A DNA stretch of 64,000 bases from Saccharothrix sp. S26 (lineage in GTDB: Bacteria; Actinomycetota; Actinomycetes; Mycobacteriales; Pseudonocardiaceae). The translations under genes were made by a program, and so were the position numbers. The notes beneath the pieces were generated by a model, which was not told the DNA's origin, searched no databases, and was given only the letters and a program-made list of their open reading frames with translations. This document shows, in pieces, positions 16,934-24,486 of the stretch (within the stretch, counting starts at the first letter, position 1; each line of letters starts with the position of its first letter). Location: the NCBI RefSeq assembly GCF_021390395.1, contig NZ_JAJUWT010000020.1, positions 62,001 through 126,000 of the forward strand, written 5' to 3'.

Positions 16934-18232
16934 TCAGCTGAGGGTTTCCACGATCGGGTGGTGTTTTTTCACCTCGGTGGCGACGGGGAGCCGGACCGGA
17001 CCGCGGATGACCCGCGACGGGCGGCGGTGCACCCGGCCCGCCGCCTTCAGGTCGGGGAACCGCCGGAACAGGCCGCGCAACGCCGCCGCGCCCTCCATCC
17101 GGGCCAGTCCCGCGCCCAGGCAGTAGTGGATCCCGGACGAGAACGCCAGGTGCTCGCGCACGTCCGCGCGGTCCGGGTCGAACCGGTGCGGGTCGGCGAA
17201 CACCGCCGGGTCGCGGTTGGCCGCGCCCAGCATGAGCATGATCGGCGTGCCCTTGGGCATCCGAGTGCCCGCGACCTCGGTCGCCTCGAACGGCACCCGC
17301 ACGGTGTACTGCACGGGCGGGTCGTGGCGCAGCGTCTCCTCCACGACGGCGTCGGCGTAGCCGGGGTCGGCGAGCAGGCGCTCGCGCACCGCGGGGTGGC
17401 CGAGCACCTCCAGCACCGAGTTGCCGATCAGGTTCACCGTGGTTTCGAAGCCGGCCACGAGCAGCAGTTCCGTGGTGGCGATGAGGTCCGCCCGCGACAG
17501 GTCCTCGTGCGCCGCCAGGACGGACACGATGTCGTCACCGCCGGGGTGCCGCCGCCGGCGCGCGATCAGGTCGTCCACGAACGACTCGAACTCCCGCAAC
17601 GCCGTCTGCAACGCCCGCATCCCGCGCAGGTCCCGCACGCCGTCGAGCGCGTTGACCAACGCGCTGCCCCACCGGGCGAACGTCGCGTGGTCCGCACCGG
17701 GCACGCCGAGCAGGTCGGCGATCACCCGGATCGGCACCTTGGCCGCGAAGTCGCCGACGAGGTCGAACACCCGCCGGTCGGCCACCTCGTCGAGGTACTG
17801 CTCGACCACCCGTTCCACGGTGTCGGCCTGCGCCCGCAGCCCGCGCGGGGTGAACCAGGGCGCGACCAACCGCCGCAGGCGGGTGTGGTCGGGCGGGTTG
17901 AGCACGAGGAACGACTCCTCGACCGGGTTGATCAACCGCCGTCCGCCGGGCAGGGCCGAGGTGTCCACCGGCGACAACGCGCCCGCCGACAGGGGGCCGA
18001 AGCCGGGGTCGCGCAGCAGCCGCGAGGACAGCTCGTGCGAGGCGGTGAGGTACAGCCCCATCCTGGTCGGCACCAGCACGCCCTGCCGGCGCACCGACTC
18101 GTACACCGGGTAGGGGTCGCTGGTCGGGCTGAGCCCGAGCAGCCGGGCGGCGGGGTCGCCGAGCAGGGCCTGGGCCCGGACGACGGCGCGCCCCAGGAAC
18201 AGCACCGTCGCGTTCTTCACCGTGGACGACAT
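16934..18232 (-). CDS. Cytochrome P450
   Basis: 432-residue soluble actinobacterial P450. The I-helix oxygen-binding motif is LLVAGFETTVN, the K-helix ExxR is EETLRHDPPVQ, and the haem loop is FSSGIHYCLGAGLARMEG with the Cys ligand. It needs external ferredoxin and reductase, which are not adjacent. It is divergent from the P-loop gene at 18335. The substrate is unknown; no biosynthetic cluster surrounds it. A second, quite different P450 lies 1 kb away. Confidence 0.95.
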   Translation of the reverse strand: MSSTVKNATVLFLGRAVVRAQALLGDPAARLLGLSPTSDPYPVYESVRRQGVLVPTRMGLYLTASHELSSRLLRDPGFGPLSAGALSPVDTSALPGGRRLINPVEESFLVLNPPDHTRLRRLVAPWFTPRGLRAQADTVERVVEQYLDEVADRRVFDLVGDFAAKVPIRVIADLLGVPGADHATFARWGSALVNALDGVRDLRGMRALQTALREFESFVDDLIARRRRHPGGDDIVSVLAAHEDLSRADLIATTELLLVAGFETTVNLIGNSVLEVLGHPAVRERLLADPGYADAVVEETLRHDPPVQYTVRVPFEATEVAGTRMPKGTPIMLMLGAANRDPAVFADPHRFDPDRADVREHLAFSSGIHYCLGAGLARMEGAAALRGLFRRFPDLKAAGRVHRRPSRVIRGPVRLPVATEVKKHHPIVETLS

Positions 18233-18334
18233 GGCACCACGGTGGCGCGAACGCGAGAAGCGTTCAAGCTCCGCTGGTCCGGCGCGCGAAAACCGATCGC
18301 CGCGCCGGACCGGGGGCGGCTACCCTCCCGCCCG

Positions 18335-18817
18335 ATGACCACCGTCCTGTGGCTCCTCGGCCCGTCCGGCGTCGGCAAGTCGACGGTCGGCTGGCACGTT
18401 TACCGCTCCCTCGACCGCGGATCGTACGTCGACACCGACCAACTCGGCCTGTGCTTCCCGCCGAACGACGGCGACCCGGAGAACCACTTGGTCAAGTCGA
18501 GCGCGCTGGGCGCGTTGTGGCCCGAGTACAAGGGTTCCCCGCTCGTCGTGTCGGGCTTCCTCAACACCGCCGAGGAGGCCCGCCTCTACACCGATCGGCT
18601 GTCCGGCGCCGACGTCACGCTGTGCCGGTTGCGGGTCGCGCGCGCCGAGCTGCGCGCCCGGTTCCTGGGTCGCGGCTGGCTGCTCGACCTGGTCGACCAG
18701 GCGCTCGACGACGCCGACGCGTTGGAGCGCGCGGACTTCGCCGACCTCACCGTGGACACCGACGGCCGCACGCCCGCCGACATCGCGGCGGAGATCCGGG
18801 GGAGGTGGACCGCGTGA
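18335..18817 (+). CDS. P-loop NTPase, kinase-like, first of a tandem pair
   Basis: 160 residues. It opens TVLWLLGPSGVGKSTVGWHV, a Walker A at residues 9-16, then SYVDTDQLGLC with a kinase-type acidic pair, and ends with DLTVDTDGRTPADIAAEI. The size and layout fit small nucleotide- or metabolite-kinases (shikimate/gluconate/adenylate-kinase fold). It overlaps the next gene by 4 bp (GTGA). The substrate is not known. Confidence 0.75.
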   Translation: MTTVLWLLGPSGVGKSTVGWHVYRSLDRGSYVDTDQLGLCFPPNDGDPENHLVKSSALGALWPEYKGSPLVVSGFLNTAEEARLYTDRLSGADVTLCRLRVARAELRARFLGRGWLLDLVDQALDDADALERADFADLTVDTDGRTPADIAAEIRGRWTA

Positions 18818-19299
18818 CGGTGCTGTGGATCGCCGGACCGCGTGCGGCGGGCAAGTCGACGGTGGGCTGGTCGCTCTTCAGCCGGCTGACCGCGCGCGCC
18901 AAGGCCGGGTACGTCGACCTGGCCCAGGTCACGTTCGCCACGCCGCCGCTGGACGCGGCGGGCCGGGCGCGGCGGCTCGACGCGGTGCGGCGGGTCCACC
19001 GGCAAGCCGGGGCGCGGCACCTGGTCGTCACCGGCGACCACGCGGACCTCGTGCCGGGTGCGAAGCTGGCCTGGCTGCACGCGAGCCGCGACCAGCTCGT
19101 GGCCCGCCTGCTGCTGCGCGGCGCGGGGCAGGGGCCGCCCATCCCCGGTGACGACCTGCGCGGGCTGGCCGAGGAGGAGTTGCGCCGCCTGGCCGTCCCC
19201 ACGCCCGCGCCGGCCGCGGCGGACCTCGTCGTGGACACCGACGGCCGGACGGCCACCGCGATCGCGGACGAGCTCCTGGACCGGTTCTTCAGCGGTTGA
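18814..19299 (+). CDS. P-loop NTPase, kinase-like, second of a tandem pair
   Basis: 161 residues, a clear paralogue of the preceding gene: TVLWIAGPRAAGKSTVGWSL at the N-terminus and DLVVDTDGRTATAIADEL at the C-terminus. The acidic DTDQ of the first copy reads DLAQ here, so one presumed catalytic or substrate-binding acid has changed. GTG 18814 is translationally coupled to the upstream stop. The 3' end overlaps the convergent P450 gene by 11 bp. The two products may form a heterodimer; that is inference. Confidence 0.75.
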   Translation: MTVLWIAGPRAAGKSTVGWSLFSRLTARAKAGYVDLAQVTFATPPLDAAGRARRLDAVRRVHRQAGARHLVVTGDHADLVPGAKLAWLHASRDQLVARLLLRGAGQGPPIPGDDLRGLAEEELRRLAVPTPAPAAADLVVDTDGRTATAIADELLDRFFSG

Positions 19300-20500
19300 C
19301 GACCAGCGACGCCAGCCGCCACGTGCCGCCGTCCGGCGTCCGCCGCGGCGTCTCGGCCGGCGCGAGGTCGGGGAACCGCCGCAGCACGGCGGACAGCGCC
19401 ACCTGGGTCTGCACCCGCGCGAACGCGGCGCCGAGGCAGAAGTGCGCGCCGTGCGAGTAGCCGAGGTGGCCGACCGACGGCGTGCGCGTGACGTCCAGTT
19501 CGTCGGGCGCGTCGTACACGCGCGGGTCGCGGTTGGCCGACACGATCGCGGTCATCACCGGTTCGCCCTTGCCGATCACCACGTCCCCGAAGGTCACGTC
19601 CTCGCGCGGGAACCGCGGCACGGTGAGCAACTGCGGGCCGACCCACCGGGTCAGCTCCTCGACCGCGCGGGGCATCAGGCCGGGGTCGGCCCGCAGCGCC
19701 GACAGCTGCTCCGGGTGGGCGAGCAGCGCTTCCAGCCCGTTGACGATGAGGTTGGTCGGCGTCTGCCCGGCGATCACGAGCTGCCAGACCAGGGTGACCA
19801 GCTCGGCGTCGGTGAAGCGGTCGCCGTCGTCGTCCCGCACGCGCAGCAGTTGGGAGATCAGGTCGTCGCCCGGTGACGTCCGGCGCAGCTCGACGGCCGC
19901 GATCGCGCCCTCGATGATCCCCGGGATCGCCGCGACGAACCCCGGCCCGTAGCCGCTCACCACGGCCCTGCCGTACTCGCGCCACCGCGGCCGGTCCCGC
20001 GCCGGGATGCCGACCAGCTCGCAGATCACGTCCATCGGCAGCGGGCGGGCGAAGTGCTCCAGGAGGTCCACGGTCGGCCCCTCCGGCAGGGCGTCGAGCA
20101 ACCCGTCCACGACCTCCTCGATCCGCCGGCGGAACTCCTCCGCCCGGCGCGCGGTGAACGCGGGCGCGGCCAGCCGGCGCAACCGCACGTGCTCGCGGCC
20201 GTTCAGCTCGGACATCGTGCGCAGGTACGGCTTGCAGTGCTCCGGGACGCCGGGCAGGCCCAGGAAGCTGTTCGGGCTCAGCTCGAAGCGCGGGTCGGCG
20301 AGCATCGCCTTGGCGTCCTCGTGCCGGGTGAGCACCCACGTGTCGCCCATGCCGGGCAACGGCATCCGCGCCACCGGGCAGCGCTCGCGAGCCTCGCCGT
20401 ACGCGGTGAACGGGTCGAGCAGCACCTCGGGCTGGGTGGGGTCGATCTCGGGGACGGTCAACGCGAACCTCCGGATGTTCGGATCAGATGTTCTCATCAT
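19289..20500 (-). CDS. Cytochrome P450
   Basis: About 403 residues. Motifs: LVIAGQTPTNLIVNG in the I-helix (the usual acid-alcohol pair AG(D/E)T is AGQTPT here, so the proton-relay acid is replaced by Gln), EELTRWVGPQL (ExxR), and the haem loop YSHGAHFCLGAAFARVQ. ATG 20500 or 20497 starts the protein; neither has a good ribosome site. Both lie inside an inverted repeat that is the likely operator of the divergent TetR gene. The substrate is unknown; the Gln substitution may slow or alter oxygen activation. Confidence 0.93.
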   Translation of the reverse strand: MMRTSDPNIRRFALTVPEIDPTQPEVLLDPFTAYGEARERCPVARMPLPGMGDTWVLTRHEDAKAMLADPRFELSPNSFLGLPGVPEHCKPYLRTMSELNGREHVRLRRLAAPAFTARRAEEFRRRIEEVVDGLLDALPEGPTVDLLEHFARPLPMDVICELVGIPARDRPRWREYGRAVVSGYGPGFVAAIPGIIEGAIAAVELRRTSPGDDLISQLLRVRDDDGDRFTDAELVTLVWQLVIAGQTPTNLIVNGLEALLAHPEQLSALRADPGLMPRAVEELTRWVGPQLLTVPRFPREDVTFGDVVIGKGEPVMTAIVSANRDPRVYDAPDELDVTRTPSVGHLGYSHGAHFCLGAAFARVQTQVALSAVLRRFPDLAPAETPRRTPDGGTWRLASLVVNR

Positions 20501-20504
20501 CTGA
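20484..20504. promoter_or_regulatory. Candidate TetR operator over the P450 start
   Basis: TCAGATG-N7-CATCTGA is a perfect 7-bp inverted repeat covering the start codons of the minus-strand P450 gene and lying 49 bp before the TetR gene. Binding here would block both transcription units. Assignment is by position. Confidence 0.6.
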
Positions 20505-20552
20505 ATGGTGACGGTATCTTGGCCGCACGACGTCTGGCAAACGGGGAGCGTG

Positions 20553-21608
20553 ATGGTGCGGCTGAGCAGGGCGCAGGCGCAGGAGCGCAACCGGGCGCGG
20601 GTGCTGGAAGCCGCGCGCGCCGAGTTCACCGACCGCGGCTTCCGCGATGCCAAGGTCGACGCGATCGCGCAGCGCGCCGAGCTGACCCGGGGCGCGGTGT
20701 ACTCGAACTTCCCCGGCAAGCGCGCGCTCTACTTCGCCGTGCTGGCCGACCTGGCCGAACGCGCCGAGACGCCGTCGAACCCGCAGCGCGGCACCGACCG
20801 GCGCGAGGCGCTGGGCGCGCTGGCCCGGGCCTGGGTCACCTCGACCGGCCACGACCCGCTGGCCCGCGACCTCCTGGCCGAGGTGGCCGCCGAGGAGGTG
20901 ACGCGGCGGCCGTTCGCGCAGCTGCTGAAGCTGGACGCGCTGCTGCTGAGCCTCGCGCTGGAAGCCCTCGACCCGGCCGTGCCGCCGCTCGGCTCGCCGC
21001 CCGCCCGGCTGGTCCGGCTGGCCGAGGTCGTGCTGGCCGCCCTGCACGGCGCGAGCGGGCTGGCCACCGCCGCGCCCGGGTTCCTGGAGCCGTTCGACGT
21101 GGTCAGCGCGTGCGAGCAGCTCGCCGGGTTGGAGCTCAACGACTGGTGGGCACCGCCTCCCGGCGCGGTGGTGGTGGGGCAGGACCGGCCGTGGACGCCG
21201 CCGTCGGCGGTCGACCTGGTGCGCGGGAGCGAGGTGACGCCGGACGAGGACGGCGTGGTGGTCGTGCTGGGGCTCAACCGGCTGGCCGCCGCGGAGGAGG
21301 CGGTGCGCAACCACGTGCCGACGACGCTCGTGATGGTGACCGGCACGCCGGGCGAGCTGGCCCCGCTGGCGCGGCTGGTGCTGGCGCGGTTGTGCGTGAG
21401 CCTGCGGCAGGCGTTCCCGCCGCGGGCGTGGCCCCGGCTGCGGGTGGTCTGCGACGAGAGCGGTGCGGTGGCGGGCGCGGCGGGCGTGCCGTCGGTGAGC
21501 GACGAGACCGAGACCGCGATCCGCGTCGAGGCCGGTCGGGTGGTGGCGCGGGCCGAGGGGTCAGGCGCGGCGCACGCGGTCAGCTCCGGGGCGCGGGTGC
21601 GGACCTAG
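20553..21608 (+). CDS. TetR/AcrR regulator with a C-terminal thioredoxin-like extension
   Basis: 351 residues, well above the 190-220 usual for TetR. The N-terminal helix-turn-helix is plain (FRDAKVDAIAQRAELTRGAV, then YSNFPGKRALYFAVLADLAE). From about residue 200 a second region begins, ending CDESGAVAGAAGVPSVSDET, then ETAIRVEAGRVVARAEGSGA. This resembles the last strands and helix of a peroxiredoxin/thioredoxin fold, without visible catalytic Cys pair. ATG 20553 follows GGGGAG by 4 bp. It is divergent from a P450 and overlaps the convergent thioesterase by 29 bp. Confidence 0.85.
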   Translation: MVRLSRAQAQERNRARVLEAARAEFTDRGFRDAKVDAIAQRAELTRGAVYSNFPGKRALYFAVLADLAERAETPSNPQRGTDRREALGALARAWVTSTGHDPLARDLLAEVAAEEVTRRPFAQLLKLDALLLSLALEALDPAVPPLGSPPARLVRLAEVVLAALHGASGLATAAPGFLEPFDVVSACEQLAGLELNDWWAPPPGAVVVGQDRPWTPPSAVDLVRGSEVTPDEDGVVVVLGLNRLAAAEEAVRNHVPTTLVMVTGTPGELAPLARLVLARLCVSLRQAFPPRAWPRLRVVCDESGAVAGAAGVPSVSDETETAIRVEAGRVVARAEGSGAAHAVSSGARVRT

Positions 21609-22038
21609 TCACCGGTCGGGCGGGCGCCGGTCGGCGTTCGAGGAGCTTGCGGAAGTCGGCGGGGATCGGGGTGCTGCGCAGCTCCGGCGTGCCGAAGGAG
21701 ACGTACCGGTTCCAGCCGGTGGCCACCGGCGTGCCGTCGACGTCCGCGTCGAAGCCCATGGTCAGCGTGGTGGTGCCGAGCGTCCGCACCCGCACCGCGA
21801 TGCGCAGCAGGTCGTCGAACCTGGCCGGGGCGAGGTACCGGATGGAGGTCTCGGCCATCACGAAGTCCACGCCGTGCTTCTCCAACTCCTTGTAGGAGCC
21901 CAGCACCGAGCGCAGCGTCTCCACCATGGCGGCCTCGAAGAAGACCGCGTAGCGCGAGGCGTGCACGATCCCCTGGCGGTCGCAGTCGACCGGGCGCACC
22001 CGAACCCGGTGCACGTGGGCAGGTCGCGGGTCAGCCAT
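21580..22038 (-). CDS. Acyl-CoA thioesterase, 4-hydroxybenzoyl-CoA thioesterase (hot-dog) family
   Basis: 152 residues. RPVDCDRQGIVHASRYAVFF is the hot-dog active-site segment, with the acidic residue and the central helix; the second half contains ETSIRYLAPARFDD and TGWNRYVSFG. It hydrolyses a short or aromatic acyl-CoA; the substrate is not defined. It lies 10 bp after the MFS gene on the same strand, so it is the last gene of the AcnR-like/MFS/thioesterase operon. Its 3' end overlaps the convergent TetR gene. Confidence 0.87.
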   Translation of the reverse strand: MADPRPAHVHRVRVRPVDCDRQGIVHASRYAVFFEAAMVETLRSVLGSYKELEKHGVDFVMAETSIRYLAPARFDDLLRIAVRVRTLGTTTLTMGFDADVDGTPVATGWNRYVSFGTPELRSTPIPADFRKLLERRPAPARPVTRSAPAPRS

Positions 22039-22048
22039 GCCGCCGATC

Positions 22049-23203
22049 CTATGGGGTCGAGTGGGCGGTGCGCGTCGGCCTGGCGGCGGCTGCTCCGAGT
22101 GACGCGCCCACCAGTTGCCCCGCCGCGACCAGCAAGATCACCGCCGCGCTCGACCACGTCGTCAGCAACGCCCCGCCGGCCGCCGCGCCGATCGCGAACG
22201 CGCCGAGCTTCAGGCTCGCACCCGTGGTGGAGACCTGCCCGAGCAGCGGGCCGGGCGTGTACCGCTGCCGCGCGGTGATCGTGGCGGCCAGCGTCGGACC
22301 CTGCGCCACGCCGCTGACCAGCGCCAGGCCGAGCAGCACGGGGAAGTGGTGGGTGAGCGGCCACGTCGCGAGCGCCACCCCGTACAGCGCGACGGCCGTG
22401 AACACGACCCGTTCCGGGCGCCACCCGGGCAGCCTGCGGCGCACCGCCAGGACGCTGATCACGCACCCGACCTCGAACGCGGCCCACACCAGCCCGGTGC
22501 GGTCCTCGCCCACGCCCAACGCGCCCAGGTGCGCGGGCAACGCCGTGGCGAGCATGCCCACCGACCCGTACCCGACCGAGGACGCGATGGTCGCCCCGCG
22601 CAGCGGTGCGGTCGTGGCCAGGTGCCGCAGGCCGCGCTTCATCTCCGCGACCAGCGACGGGTGCTCGGCGGGAGGGCGCGGCGGCACGCGCAACGTCGTC
22701 GTGCACAGCGCACCCGCCAACGACAGCACCGCGACCGCGGCCACCGCCACCGCGGGCGACACCGCCGTGCCGAGCACGCCGGCCAGCGCGGGTCCGCCGA
22801 TCGCCGCCGCGTTGAACAGCAACGCGTCCCGCGCCGTCGCCCGGGGCAGGTCGGCGGCCAGGCGCGGCACCAGGCTGGTGAACCCGCCGCTGGTCATCGG
22901 CAACGTGATGCCCGCCAGGAACGCCGCCGGCACGAGCCAGGGCGCGGGCGCGACCACCATCACCGCCGCCATCGCGGCCAGCACGAACTGGTTGGCCGCC
23001 AACGCCGCCACGGGCCGCCGGGTCCGGTCCAGCCACGCGCCGAGCAGCGGCCCGGACAGGATCGACGGCACGGTGTACGCCGCGATCACCGCGCCGGACA
23101 GCACGGTGGAGCCGCTGCGCGACAAGGCCAGCACCACCACCGCCACGGCGACCATCTCGTCGGCCAGCCGGGCCAGGCCCGCGGCCCACAAGTACCGGAC
23201 CAT
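22049..23203 (-). CDS. MFS transporter
   Basis: 384 residues with 10-12 hydrophobic helices. It starts MVRYLWAAGLARLADEMVAV, and the loop motif GAWLDRTRRPVAALAAN matches the MFS 2-3 loop. It belongs to the drug-exporter-like class. Its ATG overlaps the stop of the upstream TetR gene by one base (TGATG), so expression is coupled to that regulator. Substrate unknown. Confidence 0.87.
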   Translation of the reverse strand: MVRYLWAAGLARLADEMVAVAVVVLALSRSGSTVLSGAVIAAYTVPSILSGPLLGAWLDRTRRPVAALAANQFVLAAMAAVMVVAPAPWLVPAAFLAGITLPMTSGGFTSLVPRLAADLPRATARDALLFNAAAIGGPALAGVLGTAVSPAVAVAAVAVLSLAGALCTTTLRVPPRPPAEHPSLVAEMKRGLRHLATTAPLRGATIASSVGYGSVGMLATALPAHLGALGVGEDRTGLVWAAFEVGCVISVLAVRRRLPGWRPERVVFTAVALYGVALATWPLTHHFPVLLGLALVSGVAQGPTLAATITARQRYTPGPLLGQVSTTGASLKLGAFAIGAAAGGALLTTWSSAAVILLVAAGQLVGASLGAAAARPTRTAHSTP

Positions 23204-23796
23204 CAGCCCTTGCGGCGGTGCCGCCGCACGCTCTCCTCGACCAGGTCCAGCACCGGTTCGAGGTCGTCCGCGGGCAGGCCCATGGCCAGGTGCGACACGA
23301 GCCCTTCCAGCACCAGCTCCAGGAACGACGTCAGCACGTCCACGTCCACGTCGTCGCGCAGGTTCCCGGCCTCGCGCTGGCGCTCCAGCCGCTGCCGCGT
23401 CGCGTCGGTCAGCTGCCGCGACCGCTCCGCCCACCGCGCCCGGAACTCCGGGTCGGTGCGCAGCCGGCGCGACACCTCCAGCCGCGTGCCGAGCCAGTCC
23501 GCGGGGTGCTCGACGTCGTCGGGGTCCGGCGGGTGCAGCAGGTCGCGCATCACCTGCACCAGGCCCTGCTCGGCGACGACCTCGGCCATCCGCAGCGCGT
23601 CGTCCTCGGCGAGGGCGAGGAACAGCGACTCCTTGTCCCGGAAGTGGTGGAAGATCGCGCCCCTGGACAGGCCGGTAGCCTCTTCCAGGCGGCGCACGGT
23701 CGCGCCTTCGTAGCCGAAGCGCGCGAAACACGCACGAGCGCCGTCGAGGATCTGACGGCGACGGGCGTCGAGGTGGTCCTGGCTCACCCTGGGCAC
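23203..23796 (-). CDS. acnR: TetR-family regulator resembling AcnR (aconitase repressor)
   Basis: 197 residues. The N-terminus VSQDHLDARRRQILDGARAC and the helix-turn-helix segment YEGATVRRLEEATGLSRGAI followed by FHHFRDKESLFLALAEDDA are very close to corynebacterial and mycobacterial AcnR, which represses the aconitase gene acn and is normally next to it. Here acn lies about 15 kb away. GTG 23796 is preferred; GTG 23787 is a shorter option. A CAGTAC half-site like the AcnR consensus lies 40 bp upstream. It is co-transcribed with an MFS gene and a thioesterase gene. Confidence 0.8.
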   Translation of the reverse strand: MPRVSQDHLDARRRQILDGARACFARFGYEGATVRRLEEATGLSRGAIFHHFRDKESLFLALAEDDALRMAEVVAEQGLVQVMRDLLHPPDPDDVEHPADWLGTRLEVSRRLRTDPEFRARWAERSRQLTDATRQRLERQREAGNLRDDVDVDVLTSFLELVLEGLVSHLAMGLPADDLEPVLDLVEESVRRHRRKG

Positions 23797-23834
23797 CTGT
23801 CGATGTTGCCAGGGCCGCCTGACGAAATCCAATC

Positions 23835-23850
23835 AGTACGTACGGCTTGC
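23835..23850. promoter_or_regulatory. Possible AcnR autoregulatory site
   Basis: CAGTACGTACGGCTTG begins with the CAGTAC half-site of the corynebacterial AcnR consensus as I remember it (CAGNAC-N3-CGTACTG). The second half is only partly kept (4 of 7). A GTACGTAC palindrome is embedded. Confidence 0.35.
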
Positions 23851-23922
23851 CTCGTCCACTTTGGGGTGTACTTCGGCGTCCTGGCTCGAAACCCCAGGTC
23901 AGGGTCACTACGGTGGCGCACC

Positions 23923-24471
23923 GTGACCGCAGGTGAGGACATCCGGCCGCCGTTGCGGCTCGTGCCGGGATTGGGCTGGTCGAACCGACCGTCCACGGTG
24001 GACCGCAGTCGGCACGGCCCGGACTTGATCGATCTGATCAGGCTGGTCGGCCGTCGGCCCAACGACGTCGCGGACGGCCCGGCCGGGTGCGCCGTCGTGG
24101 TGTTCGAGCCGCTGTGCGTGCCCGAACCGCTGCGCACGCCCGCCTACGCCCTGGCCCTCGGCGAGGACGGCGGCCTGGGCGTCGACCGGCTGCCGCTGGT
24201 CGGCGCGCGGTTCTTCGTGCACGAGGCCGCCCTGCACGTCCGGGTCGGCGACGACGCGGTCATGGCCGAGCAGTGGGACGCGCTCGCGGACCGGACCGAC
24301 GTGCCGGTCCGCCTGGTGCCGTTCTCGGCGGGCCACGTGGGCGTGCTGCGGTCGTCGTTCGCCGTGCCGGACGGGCGGCGGCCGGTCGAGGTGCTGGAGC
24401 GGATCGCGCTGGACGTGCCGTCGTCACGGGCCCGGTTCCGCCACCGGGCCGCGGACTACCGGAACCGGTAG
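23923..24471 (+). CDS. Stand-alone DUF5753 domain protein
   Basis: 182 residues. CAVVVFEPLCVPEPLRTPAY, VDRLPLVGARFFVHEAALHV and VRLVPFSAGHVGVLRSSFAV match DUF5753, normally the C-terminal half of XRE regulators (Scr1-like) in actinomycetes. The helix-turn-helix half is absent: only about 30 residues precede the domain, and the sequence before GTG 23923 has no HTH in frame. It may be a truncated regulator or an independent ligand-binding protein. It is divergent from the AcnR-like gene and 15 bp ahead of the PQQ-type dehydrogenase. Confidence 0.7.
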   Translation: MTAGEDIRPPLRLVPGLGWSNRPSTVDRSRHGPDLIDLIRLVGRRPNDVADGPAGCAVVVFEPLCVPEPLRTPAYALALGEDGGLGVDRLPLVGARFFVHEAALHVRVGDDAVMAEQWDALADRTDVPVRLVPFSAGHVGVLRSSFAVPDGRRPVEVLERIALDVPSSRARFRHRAADYRNR

Positions 24472-24486
24472 GCGGGGAGGAGACCC

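Noticed and set aside
16934-20500. Biosynthetic gene cluster around the two P450 genes
   Set aside because: No synthase, ligase or terpene cyclase is nearby; the surrounding genes are regulators, kinase-like proteins and transporters.
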